A DNA stretch of 64,000 nucleotides, from contig JABAKD010000021.1 of assembly GCA_012845835.1 (NCBI GenBank), positions 1,961,685 through 2,025,684 on the forward strand, given 5' to 3'. The position numbers were made by a program, and so were the translations under genes. This stretch comes from Undaria pinnatifida. Lineage: Eukaryota; Sar; Phaeophyceae; Laminariales; Alariaceae. This document shows positions 48,433-59,244 of the stretch, piece after piece; the stretch's first letter is position 1; the number at the start of each line of letters is the position of its first letter. The notes under the pieces were generated by a model. The model was not told the origin of the DNA, did not search any database, and worked only from the letters and a program-made list of their open reading frames with translations.

Positions 48433-48929
48433 CACATGGAGAACACAAACCGCATCCCCCCTACCGTGCATGGCCCGGGTGCGCACGTCTTCCCTCGTTC
48501 CGTTCACGTCCCCGCCTGCCCCTTGTCACCCGTATAAGGCACGGCACCCATGCGTACTTTCGTCCGCGGTGCGTGCCCGGTCCCCCCACTAGGCCTCCTC
48601 ACCCTCACCATTGGATCCAAATGTGTCAGTTGGTGGATACTGTCCTGTTCGGCGAACAATTCCATCACCCAAACAGCCTTGATCTGCGGTGAAGTAACAT
48701 ATCACCCAGCTCGCCCAGCGCCTCTGCTTAAAACAACTCCTTCCCGTTGAGACACCTCCCTGAAGATGTCCTGCACCACGACTAACAGGTGTTTGTTCTT
48801 TTCCTCATTGCCTACTGTCTTTCTTATTCGCACTATCGCCCCCTTTAATCAAAGTATCTCCTGCCCTTCGTCCTCGGTTGTCGCCCCCACCGTGCCTTGA
48901 TCAATTGGAGCACCCTTGCCCCCAAACTA
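48433..48929. other. C-rich lead-in, no gene
   Basis: Pyrimidine-rich sequence with spurious Pro/Ser/Arg frames. No repeat unit is yet clear. Confidence 0.4.
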
Positions 48930-51350
48930 TTGAGTGCGGCGCCCGTTGAGCACTCTCTCCTCCGTTCTGTACGCTTCCTCGTTGCGCACTTTCCCCGGCG
49001 TTTTTAACCCATCTTCATCGCACCCCCTCTCACCCCCGTTGTATGCGCGGTGCCGCCGCATCGTTTTCTCTTACTCGGTTCCGCGCCCGGCCTTACCGCG
49101 CCCTCCCCCGATCGTTCCGTGTGCTGCCCGGCTTGCCGGTTCCCCTTCGTTTTCTTTGCCCCCTTCCCCCCTTCAGTTTCTTGTTCGGCCTCGTTGCCGC
49201 GCCATCGTCCTTCCTCGACTGCTCCCCCCCGTCCATGCATGCCCACTAACTCTCAGGTATCCGCCTTTTTCGTTCGCGACCTCTAGCTCGTCGCCTCCTT
49301 ATTTGTACCTGGACTCCTACTTGCCCGGCCCGTCGGTTTGTGCGCGGATCTACCACGCACTTACCCCACCGATCTGTGCGCCTCGTTCCGTGCACGTCAC
49401 CGTGACGGGCTAGCCCGCCGCAACCGATGCCACCGTCGTTTTGTGCGCGGATTTACCACGCACTTACCCTACTGCTCTGTGCGCCTCGTTCCGTGCACGG
49501 CACCGTCACGGGCTAGCCCGCCGCGACCGATGCTACCGCGCCGTTACCTCCCCGGTCCCGTGCACGGTCCAATGTTGCCTTGGCGCCACCATTTCGCATG
49601 CGGCCTCGCCACGCGCTTGCCCGCCCGTCCCGTCCGGCCCCCCCGTTACTCACTTTCCCCGTCTGACCTGTCAACGGTCCCACCATGCACTTTCCTGCCT
49701 AGTCTGAGCGCAGCCCCGCTGCAAGTTTGCTCCTCCACGTTTCGTGCCAGCGCTCCCCCCGCGCACCCACACCCCCATCGTTTCGTGGGTGACTCCGCAC
49801 CTCGTCCATCGTTCCATGCACGCCCCGACTCGCGTCCGCCGCGCATGGGTGGTCTCGGTTTGTACACGCCCTCCCTCGCGTTTCCCTTGTTCCGGGGGTG
49901 GTCCCGGGCATACAACCGCCCCCTAGTTCCGTGTTGGGGCCCGCTCCGCATTTGCCCCCTTTCTGATACCTGGGCAGCCCCGTCGCAGGGTGACGCCGGC
50001 TCCGAGCATGACCCCACTTTGAACTTGCCCCCCCCGTTTCGTGCGTGGGCCCGCCCTCCACTCTCTCTAGCCATCCTCGTTTCGTGCACGGCCCCGCCTC
50101 GCATTGGCCTCGCACTTACGCCCCTGGCCTCGTTTCGTGCGCGGCCCCCTCAACACACTCAGTCGCCTCGCCACGGTTCTTGCGCCACCACGCCGCGAAC
50201 TCGGGCCCCGCCTTCTCCGTTGTGTGCGTGGCCCCGCCACGCACTCACCCTCTCGGTATCGATTCGTGCGCGGCCTCGCCGCGCACTCGCCCCCCCTCCG
50301 CCTCGTTTCGTACGTGACCCCCCCCGCGCACTCATCCCCCTCATTGTGTTTCGTATGCAGCCCCGGTACGCACTCACCCTCCCATCGCAATTTCGTACGC
50401 CGTCCTGTCGCCCACACATCCCCCCACCCGTGCCTCCTTTATTGAGCGGTTCCGTTTCGCCCCCTCTCTTGCGCACGGTTTCGCCTCACACTAACACCCT
50501 CCACTACGTGGCACGGCCCCGCCGCTGATTTCCGACCTTGTTCTGTGAGCGGAGCCTTTCCCACACATTTCTTCTCTCGGTCAAGCACCCCCCGTTTGAT
50601 GCGCACCTCCGCTGCCTACACCCACCCTCGTTCTGTACAGTGCCTTGCCAACGCCTTGCCCCCGGATTCCGTGTGTGCCCCGTTGCCATACGTTTCTCCC
50701 TTCTTCTTAACGCGCACACCCGTACCCCCTCCCTGCGCCGTCCCGTCGCGCACTTTTTCCCTCGTTCTGTGTGCAGCTCCTTTACCGCTCCCTTCTCCTT
50801 TCCGATGGGTGAAAGCCTTCCCGCGCACACGCACTCCGTGCGCGCCTACCACAACGCACCATCCTTCCCCGTCCCGGTCAGGACCACGGGCGTGCACACT
50901 TCCATTCGTTTTTGTGTTCGGTCCCAGTGCCTCAAATTGCCCCCACTTTGAAGATGCACGCCCCGCATCAAACGCCCCCAAGGTGCGCGGGCGCGTGGTC
51001 ACTTGCCCACCACGTTCCATTTACCGCCACGCCGCGCATTTTCCGGCTCGTTCAATGAGCAGCCCCGTTGCAGCACCGTCCTCTCTCTGTTGGAGTCCCG
51101 ACTACGCGCTGTGCGCACGACCCCCGCCATGCGCTTCACCCCAACGTTCAGTGCACGACTCTACCGCGCACTTTCCGAATCATTCCATAAGATGCCCCTT
51201 GTCTGCCCCTTTCAATCGCTATCGGCACGCCTGCCTTTGCGCGGCCCCGTGGCCACACACTTCCGCTTTTCCCCGTGCCCTGCAACGGTGACACGCAGAC
51301 CCCTTCGGCCACCTTTCCCTCCTTTCTCCCTCGCCTGAGTTCATCGGTCG
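48930..51350 (+). repeat. degenerate C-rich hairpin minisatellite, about 2.4 kb
   Basis: Units of roughly 45-55 bases follow TTCGTGCGCGGCCCCGCC then ACGCACTCNCCCCC. A larger exact-looking duplication of about 103 bases covers 49335-49437 and 49438-49540. The core of many units forms a hairpin: GTGCGCGGC/GCCGCGCAC at 50266-50286 and GTGCGTGGC/GCCACGCAC at 50224-50244, both perfect nine-base-pair stems. The strand is strongly pyrimidine-rich outside the stems. The 396-codon plus frame (49338-50528) and long minus frames reflect low complexity and the lack of A/T-rich stops. I do not call them genes. Confidence 0.75.
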
Positions 51351-51788
51351 GATAGACCTCCCCGTGATTGCTCCCACCACATCTGATTTCCCCCCACTAT
51401 GTGGCTTGGCCAAATGCCCAACATCCCGCGCCATGCTCTCACCTGCCGATCCGGACTACCCTCCTCGACTCACGCTCTCCGTTGTTTGCGTGTTTGCGTG
51501 TTTGATTGTTGCCTGTGACTGCACCCATCCCCCCTCTCCGCGGGACTCCTAATATTCGACCGGAACTGGGCCAACATGTTGATTATGGACTGTACGCCTC
51601 CCATCACGTCCTTCCTGGACAAGATTCCTTGATTCGCCAACCCTCCCACCCCCGCTGTCGTTGATCTTCTGTTGGCGTAAACGTATACGCACATATATTC
51701 GTTTTCCCGTTCCCCCCTCGGTCTCCCCCCCCCGTGAGAGTACACCCCTTCCCCCCCACCCCTCCTGGATGCGTTGGACGCGGAAATG
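51351..51788. other. C-rich sequence, no gene
   Basis: The pyrimidine bias continues without the hairpin unit. Nothing supported. Confidence 0.4.
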
Positions 51789-52060
51789 AGGAAGGTTTAC
51801 GTAAGTGACATGGATGAGTTCGAAGACGAGATATAAGGGAGAAAACGATCGCTATTCTAGGAGATTGATGGTGGCCGCAGACGGGGAAACAAGACGGGGA
51901 TAGGCTAACAATATTTTTTTTTGTAAGATGTGGAAAAAGCGTAATGAGCACCCAAATGTTACAGGTATCTCTATCAGAAGTAGGAACGGTGCCCCGTCTC
52001 GAAAGGGGTTGTTGGTCAATGGTCAAATGACTAAGGCAAATAACTGATCAGTACCCGCCC
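51789..52060 (+). pseudogene. LINE C-terminal fragment, copy 1
   Basis: Translated pieces include KMWKKRNEHPNV, then SIRSRNGAPSRKG and VNGQMTKANN. The DNA aligns with 53382-53550 (GATGGTGGCCGCAGAC, GTAATGAGCrCCCAAATGT) and then with 63177-63290 (GAGTAGGAACGGTG, CTCGAAAG, GGTCAA). It therefore represents the unbroken state of the site into which the large element at 53559-63176 inserted. Confidence 0.75.
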
Positions 52061-52259
52061 CCCCCCCCCTCTTCCGGCTCTCCCTCCTCCATCCTCTCCG
52101 TCTCTACCCCCCCCAGACATCAACAACTCCCGAAGGGTTGAATAAACAGATAAATGAAAGCACTAGGAAAGTGAACGTGATAAAGGTCCAGTAGGTGTAT
52201 GTAACAAAGATACGGTTAACCCGGAAAATTTCAAATGGAAGCGTGGAGAAAATGAGCGA
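52061..52259. other. spacer with C run
   Basis: A short C run at about 52058-52068 and unassigned sequence lie between two LINE fragments. Confidence 0.4.
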
Positions 52260-53549
52260 CCGTTCGTAGAGCAGTATACGTATGTTACGCCGAAGATGTT
52301 TCAAAGGACTGCTCGTGAGGTGCACACAAAGCGAAAGGAACAGGGAATGGCAAATTAGAGGTAGTCAAAATGGATGCGATCCTGACAGACCCGCACCTTG
52401 ACACTGGGATTAAAAATTGTTTTCTGATGAATGCGATTGCACCTAAGTTGTTTGCAGAAGAAGTATTAATATGGAACGCGACGTTCGTAAAACAACTGCA
52501 ACAAGTGCAGATGACAGCAGCTGGAAATATACTAGGATGCTCAAGTACGACGACTAATAGAGTATAGGAGCAGAAGAAAGAACGTACCCATTCATAGCCA
52601 ATAAAGACATGCGAAAGTTGAAACATGACAAAATAAATGATGAACATGTCAGAAAACAAGTTGCCAGACGTAGCTGAGAGGGATGTATGGGAGAAAACAA
52701 GAGGTCGAGTTGGAATAAGATGGGAGAACGTTGGCAAGAAAACATGTAAATATAAAGTGGGAGAACAAGAAGAGGTAATGTCTGTAAAGATGTTTGGCGG
52801 GTACAACACAGAAACAGAAGCACTCATAAAAGAGAAAGGGAATGGCTAGCGCTATGATATAAGATGAAACAATTAATAAATGGTATCTGCACGGCCCCAT
52901 GGATTACCCGAAAATGGTGAAACTGCGATTTCGAGTGGGGGACCCAGACCTACCAGAAACAAGAACGAGATATACCGGTAGTCGGGAGGAGGAAGACCTG
53001 GCTCCCAACATGTGCCCGTGTGGCCCAACAATAGAACATAGGACTGACTCGTGCTACGATAATGGTGCACCACCTTTTTCGGTGGTTCCTCTATTTAGGA
53101 ACAAAAGACCTCTCCCAAAAACTATTTTGATTAAACTAGAACTGCTACCAGATGAAAAACCCCATGCCCAAGCACACAACGAACATCACGCAAAAACAAA
53201 ACCTATTTCCGACAATTTTGGGTTAAGAAGCCTATTTCCGATAATTTGGGCTTTAAAAATCCCCGTCATCAAAAAACCATTTCAGAAGAGGAGAGGTACA
53301 AATTATATTATAGCCTTGATCGACTCACATAGTAGGAAAATGTGGAATGTGCTAGGAAGAACGGAATGCGTTAAGAGGATATGAGGAAATGTGACGTATG
53401 TGACATGGAAGGGTATTGTAGACAAAAGATTAGCTAGAAACGATCGCAATCATAAAAGATGGATGGTGGCCGCAGACAACGATACAGAACGGGAATGGGA
53501 TATGCAAACCGGTTCTATGAAACATTTTGGACAAGGGTAATGAGCGCCC
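52260..53549 (+). pseudogene. LINE reverse-transcriptase C-terminal region, decayed, copy 2
   Basis: On the plus strand IKNCFLMNAIAPKLF, FVKQLQQVQMTAAGNILGCS and STTTNRV (52390-52560) fit the region after the LINE catalytic domain. Pieces that follow in other frames include REREWLALR and the GPMDYPKMVKLRFRVGDPDL block near 52890-52965. MCPCGPTIEHRTD near 53010 and DGWWPQTT near 53460 complete the order. Frameshifts and stops are frequent, and REP-4 (53044-53310) interrupts it. The last codons continue after the large insertion, at 63177-63290. Confidence 0.75.
53044..53310 (+). repeat. REP-4 dispersed repeat, copy 2, inside the LINE
   Basis: The LINE frame stops after GAACATAGGACTGACTC and resumes at GACTCACATAGTAGG near 53322. 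The repeated GACTC may be the target duplication. The inserted part matches 5303-5520 through TTTTGGGTTAAG and continues about 85 bases further. Confidence 0.55.
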
Positions 53550-53574
53550 AAATGTCTGCACACCCTGTACAACT

Positions 53575-53880
53575 ACACTAGTTGGTAGTTGCCTGCCAGA
53601 CACTACTTGTTCGAATTTCTGCGCAACTAGTTGTCTGCAGGCAACTACTGTCTTGAGATCCTGCACAACTAGTTATCTGCAGGCAACTACTTGTTTGAGA
53701 TCCGGCGCAACTATTTTCCGGCAAACAACTACTGTCTGAAGATCCCCCGAAACTAGCTGTCTGCAGGCAACAACTTGTTTGAATTCCTGCCCAACTAGGT
53801 TTCTGCAGGCAACTACTTGTTCAAATTCTGCGCAACTAGTTGTCTACGGACAACTGCTTGCTTGAGATCCTGCGATACTA
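53575..53880 (+). repeat. subterminal array 1, 41-base palindromic unit
   Basis: About seven units of 41-42 bases are each centred on AGTTGTCTGCAGGCAACTAC, whose core GTTGtCTGCAGgCAAC is an almost perfect palindrome around a PstI site. Units are joined by TTGTTTGAGATCCTGCGCAA-like spacers. Confidence 0.85.
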
Positions 53881-54600
53881 TTAGTTGTAGTCGTTTTGGC
53901 AACTACTTTCCAAATTGGTTCTTCGTCATAGAGAGGGAGCGAGGGATCGGAGGGAGCCTGTAGCCATAAGCCATATGTCATGAGATGGGAGAGATTGATA
54001 ACGGGACAGTACCGACTCAAATGCGTCCACATTTATTTGGGCGTAAGTCAAAGAAAACAATATTGAAAATTATTTTGCCAACCACCAGTGTTGTTGCCTC
54101 TCCACTATTGCCTCTATCCTGTCCTTTGTCGCGGATTGAAGCCACCCAGAACACAAAACGAAACACACCGCAACAAACTCCAACACCAGCCTCGCCGCCA
54201 CCGTCCGCGTCACTACGCACATTACATAAGACTGCTGTGTACAATTTGAATATCCACCCAAAACAACCACCCAACAGGTCTCTATGCACTAGTTCTTGGA
54301 GACGGTGTGGCCGCCATCCGGCGCGCCATGCCACCCCCCTTCCATAATCACTGCTGCTGCTGCTGCCGAACAAGACCCGCTACCTCCTTCCTCAGGTGGC
54401 GGACCATCACCATTTGCTAGGTCAACAGATGACATGTAGACAGTTGGCGAGAGCCCACGTATGTTGCTCGTGCGCGCGTGATGTGCGGCGCTGTTCTCGT
54501 TTGCACCACTGGATCTTGGTGATTTGTTTTAACTGTTCTAGGCTGAAGACGTCAAATTCAACGGTCCTCGGAACTCGGGACCTTAACCATCTCCGCTCGT
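53881..54600. other. unique interior of the fold-back element
   Basis: About 720 bases separate the two arrays. Frames at 53985-54347 (+) and 54017-54373 (-) overlap and have no recognisable transposase motif. I found no DDE-type or zinc-finger signature. Confidence 0.5.
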
Positions 54601-54917
54601 CTGTCAACTCAACTAGTTGTCTGCAGACAACTACTGTCTAAGGATCCTGCGCAACTAGTTGTCTGCAGGCAACTACTAGTTTGAAATATTGCGCAACTTG
54701 TTATCTGCAGGCAACTACTGTCTATAAATCCTGCGCAACTAGTTATCTGCCCGCACCTACTTGTTTGAGGTCCGGCGCAACTAGTCTCTTGCAAACAACT
54801 ACTGTCTGAAGGTCCTCCGCATCTAGCGGTTTGCAGCCAACTACTCGTTGAATTCCTTCGCAACTTGTTGTCTGCAGGCAACTACTTGTCGAAATCCTGC
54901 GCGACTAGTTGTCTACG
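54601..54917 (+). repeat. subterminal array 2, 41-base palindromic unit (left part)
   Basis: Units recur every 41 bases from 54617 (54658, 54699, 54740 and on) with the AGTTGTCTGCAGgCAACTAC core. The minus frame 54609-54881 is simply the array translated (SSCLQTTSCAG repeats). The array is cut at 54917 by the copia element and resumes at 63016. Confidence 0.85.
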
Positions 54918-57154
54918 TCTTGATTTCTAGATGAAGCTCTCGAGGCTCATAACCTGTTGATTCTTAGATGAAGCTCTCGAGGCTATAGCCTATTGATAGC
55001 TGCTTGATGCGTTGACGCAAGACAAGGCTGATAACCTGTTGATTACAACCTATTGAACTTAGGTGGCATGTGGCGTGTATCAGCTCTCTTGGCTGGTGTA
55101 CGCTCGTAGGCTCGCTTTCGGATGACCCGATGAAGACACAGCCTATATTATAAAAAATGAAAATACACTCCAGCTGTGAGATCGAAGATTCCGTCGAAAC
55201 TCATCTTTGCAAGCTGTGTGTGATACTCCGATCGACCAGCATTACGAGTTGTGTGTCCTTATTAAGGATATAGGTCGGCGACTCCCCTTACAACGACAGT
55301 GTAGCTATCAGGGTCAACAGGGTGATTTTAGTCAGTCTGTGCGCGGAAACTATAAAACCCGTTTCTGGGGGGGACAAAATCTGACAGCTGTGAAGGGAAA
55401 TGTATCCTTTTATGAAGTGAATCTTGTAAGTCGAATAACCGGTGCGGGGGGGGGGCGGAGTTTTTAGGGACCTGGAGGCCTGGTTTTGATCAAATGCGAG
55501 CGGGTTTGGAGGGGGGGGGGGGGGGGGGGGGGCGGGAATTTGTGCGTGTAAGCTATATATCTTTTCAAGGGGATAAATCTGACGGTTTTGGCGCCAGCTT
55601 ATTACTGGGGGCGGCGGGAGGGGGGGGTTGGGGCGGGGGGGGGGGCGTGTGGGGCAGCTCAATATGTGCGTGGAAACTATACATTATTTTAAGGGGATAA
55701 ATGTGACGGTTTTGGAAATAATGCATCAGTTTATCATGTATATCCTGGGGTAAGTCGTACAATCAGTGAGTAAAGAGAGGGTGGAGTGTTCGAGGGGGTG
55801 GGGTTGGGATGGGTTGGGGGGGGAGGTGGGGGGTGGGGGCGGGGGGGGGGGGGGAGGAAGGGCTTTAGGTGAGGGGTTTGTTATACGTGTGGTGCTAGGT
55901 TTAGGCGATGGTGCGGGTGATGGGGAAGATGGGGGCGTTCGAGGCGGGGGGGACACAGCGGCATGGATGGCTCTCGAAAGATAATGAGGTGATATCCTGT
56001 GCGTAAAGTGTTTATTAATCTGGCGGATTTCGATATTTGGTGGGGCGTTTGAGTAAGGGAGAGCAAGAGGGGGAGGGGGGGAGGTTTTTACGAGGTTTAG
56101 GTCACAAATAATATTCAAATACACTTCGGCTGTGAGATCAAAGATATGTACCAGCTTGTTGTACGCGTGGTGCTAGGTCTAGGCGATCGTGTGGGTGGTT
56201 GGAAAAGAGGGGGCGTTGGAGGGGGGGGTGGGGGTGGGGGGAAAATAATTGAAAACTACGTCATGGATGGTCAGAAAGATAATGACGTGATATCAACTGC
56301 GTATAGGTGTTTATTACTCAGGCCGATTTTGAATGTGAGTGAGACGTTTGGACAAACTAGGGTGAATCGGGGGACGGGGGGGGGGGGGGGGGGGGGGAGG
56401 TTGGGGTTTTTTATGAACAAGAGGGGTCAGGGGAGGGGAGAAGAGGAGGGGGGGGGGGGGGGGGCATTTCAATATATATATATATATATATTTATGATTT
56501 GAGGCAAACGAAGGCCACGGTTAGGTGAGCTTGTAGGAGCAGAGAGCTCGAGCTGAGAAGATGTTGTTCGGCGACCCCAGACCGATATGTTGATTGATGA
56601 TTAGTTTGCTCAGCAGATGAGAGCTGATGGTGAGCAAAAAGGAGTGATCGAGGTGGGCCTGGCCATTGCCTGGTCGAGACGGCACAATGCGTATGCTACG
56701 GACAGATCTACCCTAAGGGTAGATGTCTGATCTACCTACAGCAACGTTTCCTGAGGCTTGCTCGTGGTCCACCGTACCTTTGGCAATGTTCCCTGAGGTT
56801 TGCTTCTGGGAGCTTAGCTACGTCAACGTCCCAACAGTAGTCAACCTGAAATCATATTCCACGAATGTTGCTACCAGGTACTTATTCCGCCGCATTTTTT
56901 TTTATTACACCGCACTACTCGTACGTACAGCATGTACCAGCGGTTGGATATGACTAACCAGCAAGCTGCTGTGCATCATGTATCCAAGATATTGCTGCTG
57001 AGACTTGTGCTTGCTACGAGCTGCATCGATAAACGACAACAATCTGACTTATTTTAAATATCTGTTGTACGAATAACTCGCAATGTATACCAGATGACTT
57101 TTAAGTGTTATCAAGTAACGACATGATAGTTACTGACAAGCAGCATCTCTAATA
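54918..57154 (-). repeat. 3' LTR of the copia element, with REP-1 insert
   Basis: The LTR parts are 54918-55145 and about 56491-57154. They match 61991-62221 and 62346-63015. Between them lies a REP-1 long form (55146-56490). Confidence 0.8.
55157..56490 (+). repeat. REP-1 element, longest copy, extremely G-rich
   Basis: It starts AATACACTCCAGCTGTGAGA and passes all short-form landmarks to GACAAAATCTGACAGCTGTG. It then continues for about 1 kb with G tracts, including 22 consecutive G at 55511-55532. Internal repeats are of two kinds. One is AACTATA...AAGGGGATAAATsTGACGG at 55560-55600 and 55675-55712. The other is CGTGTGGTGCTAGGTtTAGGCGAT at about 55890 and CGCGTGGTGCTAGGTCTAGG at about 56165. 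A second REP-1 start occurs at 56118. Gly-rich frames here are composition artefacts. Confidence 0.7.
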
Positions 57155-57165
57155 TCTCCTCCCGT
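57155..57165 (-). other. polypurine tract before the 3' LTR
   Basis: On the minus strand GGGAGGAGA lies immediately before the LTR start TATTAGAG. This is the expected place for the plus-strand priming tract. It supports minus-strand orientation and the LTR boundary. Confidence 0.65.
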
Positions 57166-59244
57166 TAAGTTAACACTTTCTCACTCTGCGTTACATGATA
57201 AAAAACTCCATAACAGAAATGCATGCAGCAACAATGACAAATGTTGGGAAAAAAATTTCGCGTAGAGCAAATTTATCTTGCTAATACCCGAAGAGTGAAC
57301 ACAAAACAAGCGGACACGAAAAATTCTGCTCTGACACTATACGTGCTTCCGCATATTTATGCAAGTTAACTTACTAGCTCACAATTCTAGAATCATCAGA
57401 TGTGAACTATATTCCAATCGGTTAATCAACCAAGGAATTAAAGATGTTTGAAGTAGTCTAAAACAGTGAATGTATTCATCATTCCGCAACAATCATAGGA
57501 GTGAACAGCCTACCAATGTTCCTGCCGCCCTCAAACAAAGGAACAAAGGGGCACTGCCAGCGATTTACAGCCGGATAAGACCACATATTGTAGTGAGACA
57601 TCATCTCTCGTTTATCTCAACCTTTTGTGTGTACTTGTCCAGGTGGCGGGTTTTTATGTCCGTACATATCCTGAAGTACCGGAGATGGCGTAGTCAAATG
57701 TAAGATTCAACTGTCCAGTCGATATTGCCTATTCGACTTGTACCCTTACTTGGTACTAACTGCGATATTTCGCAATTTGCAAACCATGCACAACACCGGT
57801 CGTTGTCTCTGCTCGCCCCGTACAAAGAGAACATGCGACACTCTACGTAAAGCTTTGGTAAAGAGATAATGCATTTCACACTTCCAGTGGCTTGACCTTG
57901 TTGGTGTAGACGTTGTCGGTGTAGACGTTGTTGATGTAGACGTCGGTAAATGTGCTTGATCTGTTGTTTATCGCTTGGATTTAGAGGCTTAACTTCATCT
58001 TGAAGTCGGAGAGGTAATTAGACTTATTTATCTCAAAACCTGTTGCCGTCATCGGCGCCGCCTCGACTGTTAATTATGCACCCAGTCTCTGCGTCATGGC
58101 CTCGATGTATATGGGCTCGTCGTTCAGGATGAAGAGGAAGCTTGAGGTTGGCTTGCGGGTGTACACGAATGCCGGAGATGTCGCCAGTGGCTCTTGATCG
58201 TCCTGTGTTGATTCCGCAGATCCTGTCTCGGGGTTTGCCCGTGGCTGTCCTTTGTTGTTTTGAGCGTGTGAACCTCCTCCTGACCGTCTATTTCGTTGTT
58301 GAGCTGGGCTCCAAGGCTTGGCTCAAAAATAGCTGATGTGATTTCGGGTGTAGCGGACATTGTCGATCCGTCGACCCTTGGCTCAGCTGATGGTCCGGTA
58401 GTCCCAGATGGCGATGATCCAGCGACTCCAATGGTCCCATGTGATGCTGTTGGTCCAGCTGATGCTCCAGTGATCCCACATGAATTTGATCCAGTGATCC
58501 CAGAAGCAGTGGCTCCGATGTGAAATGGTGATCAAGATTACGTTGCTCCGAAGATCCCATGCGAAGATGCTTTGGAGACCCCAGCTCCGGTAATTCCGGT
58601 TCCGGTGATTCCAAGCGATGCTGATCCGTGAAGTAGATGGCATCTGAGTGTGTCGTTGGGGATTTTAATCACCCGGTTTTCCTCCTCCGAGATCCGAAAC
58701 GGGTCTCTCTCGGTGCAGGTGAAGTTTAAACACGTGGTCGGTGGGGTTGTCCCCGATGCTCCTGTTGCGTGCGTGTTGTCAAAGGTATCCTCGACTCTTG
58801 GATTGGGTCTTGTACTGGCGGTCTCGTGATGCGGTACATCCGGTGCGGCCCCAGTTGTAGTAGAATGTGCGTCTCCGGGCGTCAGAGCAGGTGTGATTCC
58901 TGTCCAGGACACTCCTGAACTTCTTGCGGTAGTGCTCCAGCCCTTGATAACGATTCTCCAATATCTGGTGATGATGACTCTTCTTCTGATGAGGATGCTC
59001 CAGCTCCCGTCGATTACGCTCCGGCTAGTGTCGATGACGTTTCCTCTCCCAGAAGGTTGTTCTCGTAGTAGTGTAGCATGACCTGGACTAGAGCACAAAA
59101 GCGCTCCGTCTCAGTGACAATGGCTTTCTCGGGCTTGTACGGGACTTGCGCATGTTGGCGCTCAGTCTTCGTGACAGTGGCCTCTTTGGGCGTGTTGTTT
59201 CCGCCTGACGGTGTGCACTCCTTTTGGGTCGCGTGATTCTGTCC
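57166..59244 (-). pseudogene. decayed 3' internal region of the copia element
   Basis: Minus frames at 58124-58360, 58288-58614 and 58538-59098 are separate pieces in several frames. The first piece after integrase is rich in Ser, Thr and Glu. Around 58290-58560 a GATCCnnTGATCCCA-type repeat encodes a degenerate low-complexity linker. A stretch near 57700-57880 has weak coding character. I saw no reverse-transcriptase motif (no YVDD-type block) and no RNase H. A TGTAGACGTTG 15-base tandem repeat lies at about 57905-57945. Confidence 0.5.

Noticed and set aside
49338-50528. 396-codon plus-strand open frame as a gene
   Set aside because: It lies wholly within the C-rich hairpin minisatellite. 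Long frames also exist on the other strand, and the peptide is repeat-derived Arg/Pro/Ser without a domain.
54609-54881. Cys/Ser/Gln-rich minus frame as a protein
   Set aside because: It is the 41-base palindromic array translated.
55400-56500. Gly-rich frames in the REP-1 long form
   Set aside because: They arise from G tracts and are not shared in frame with the related copy at 37 kb.
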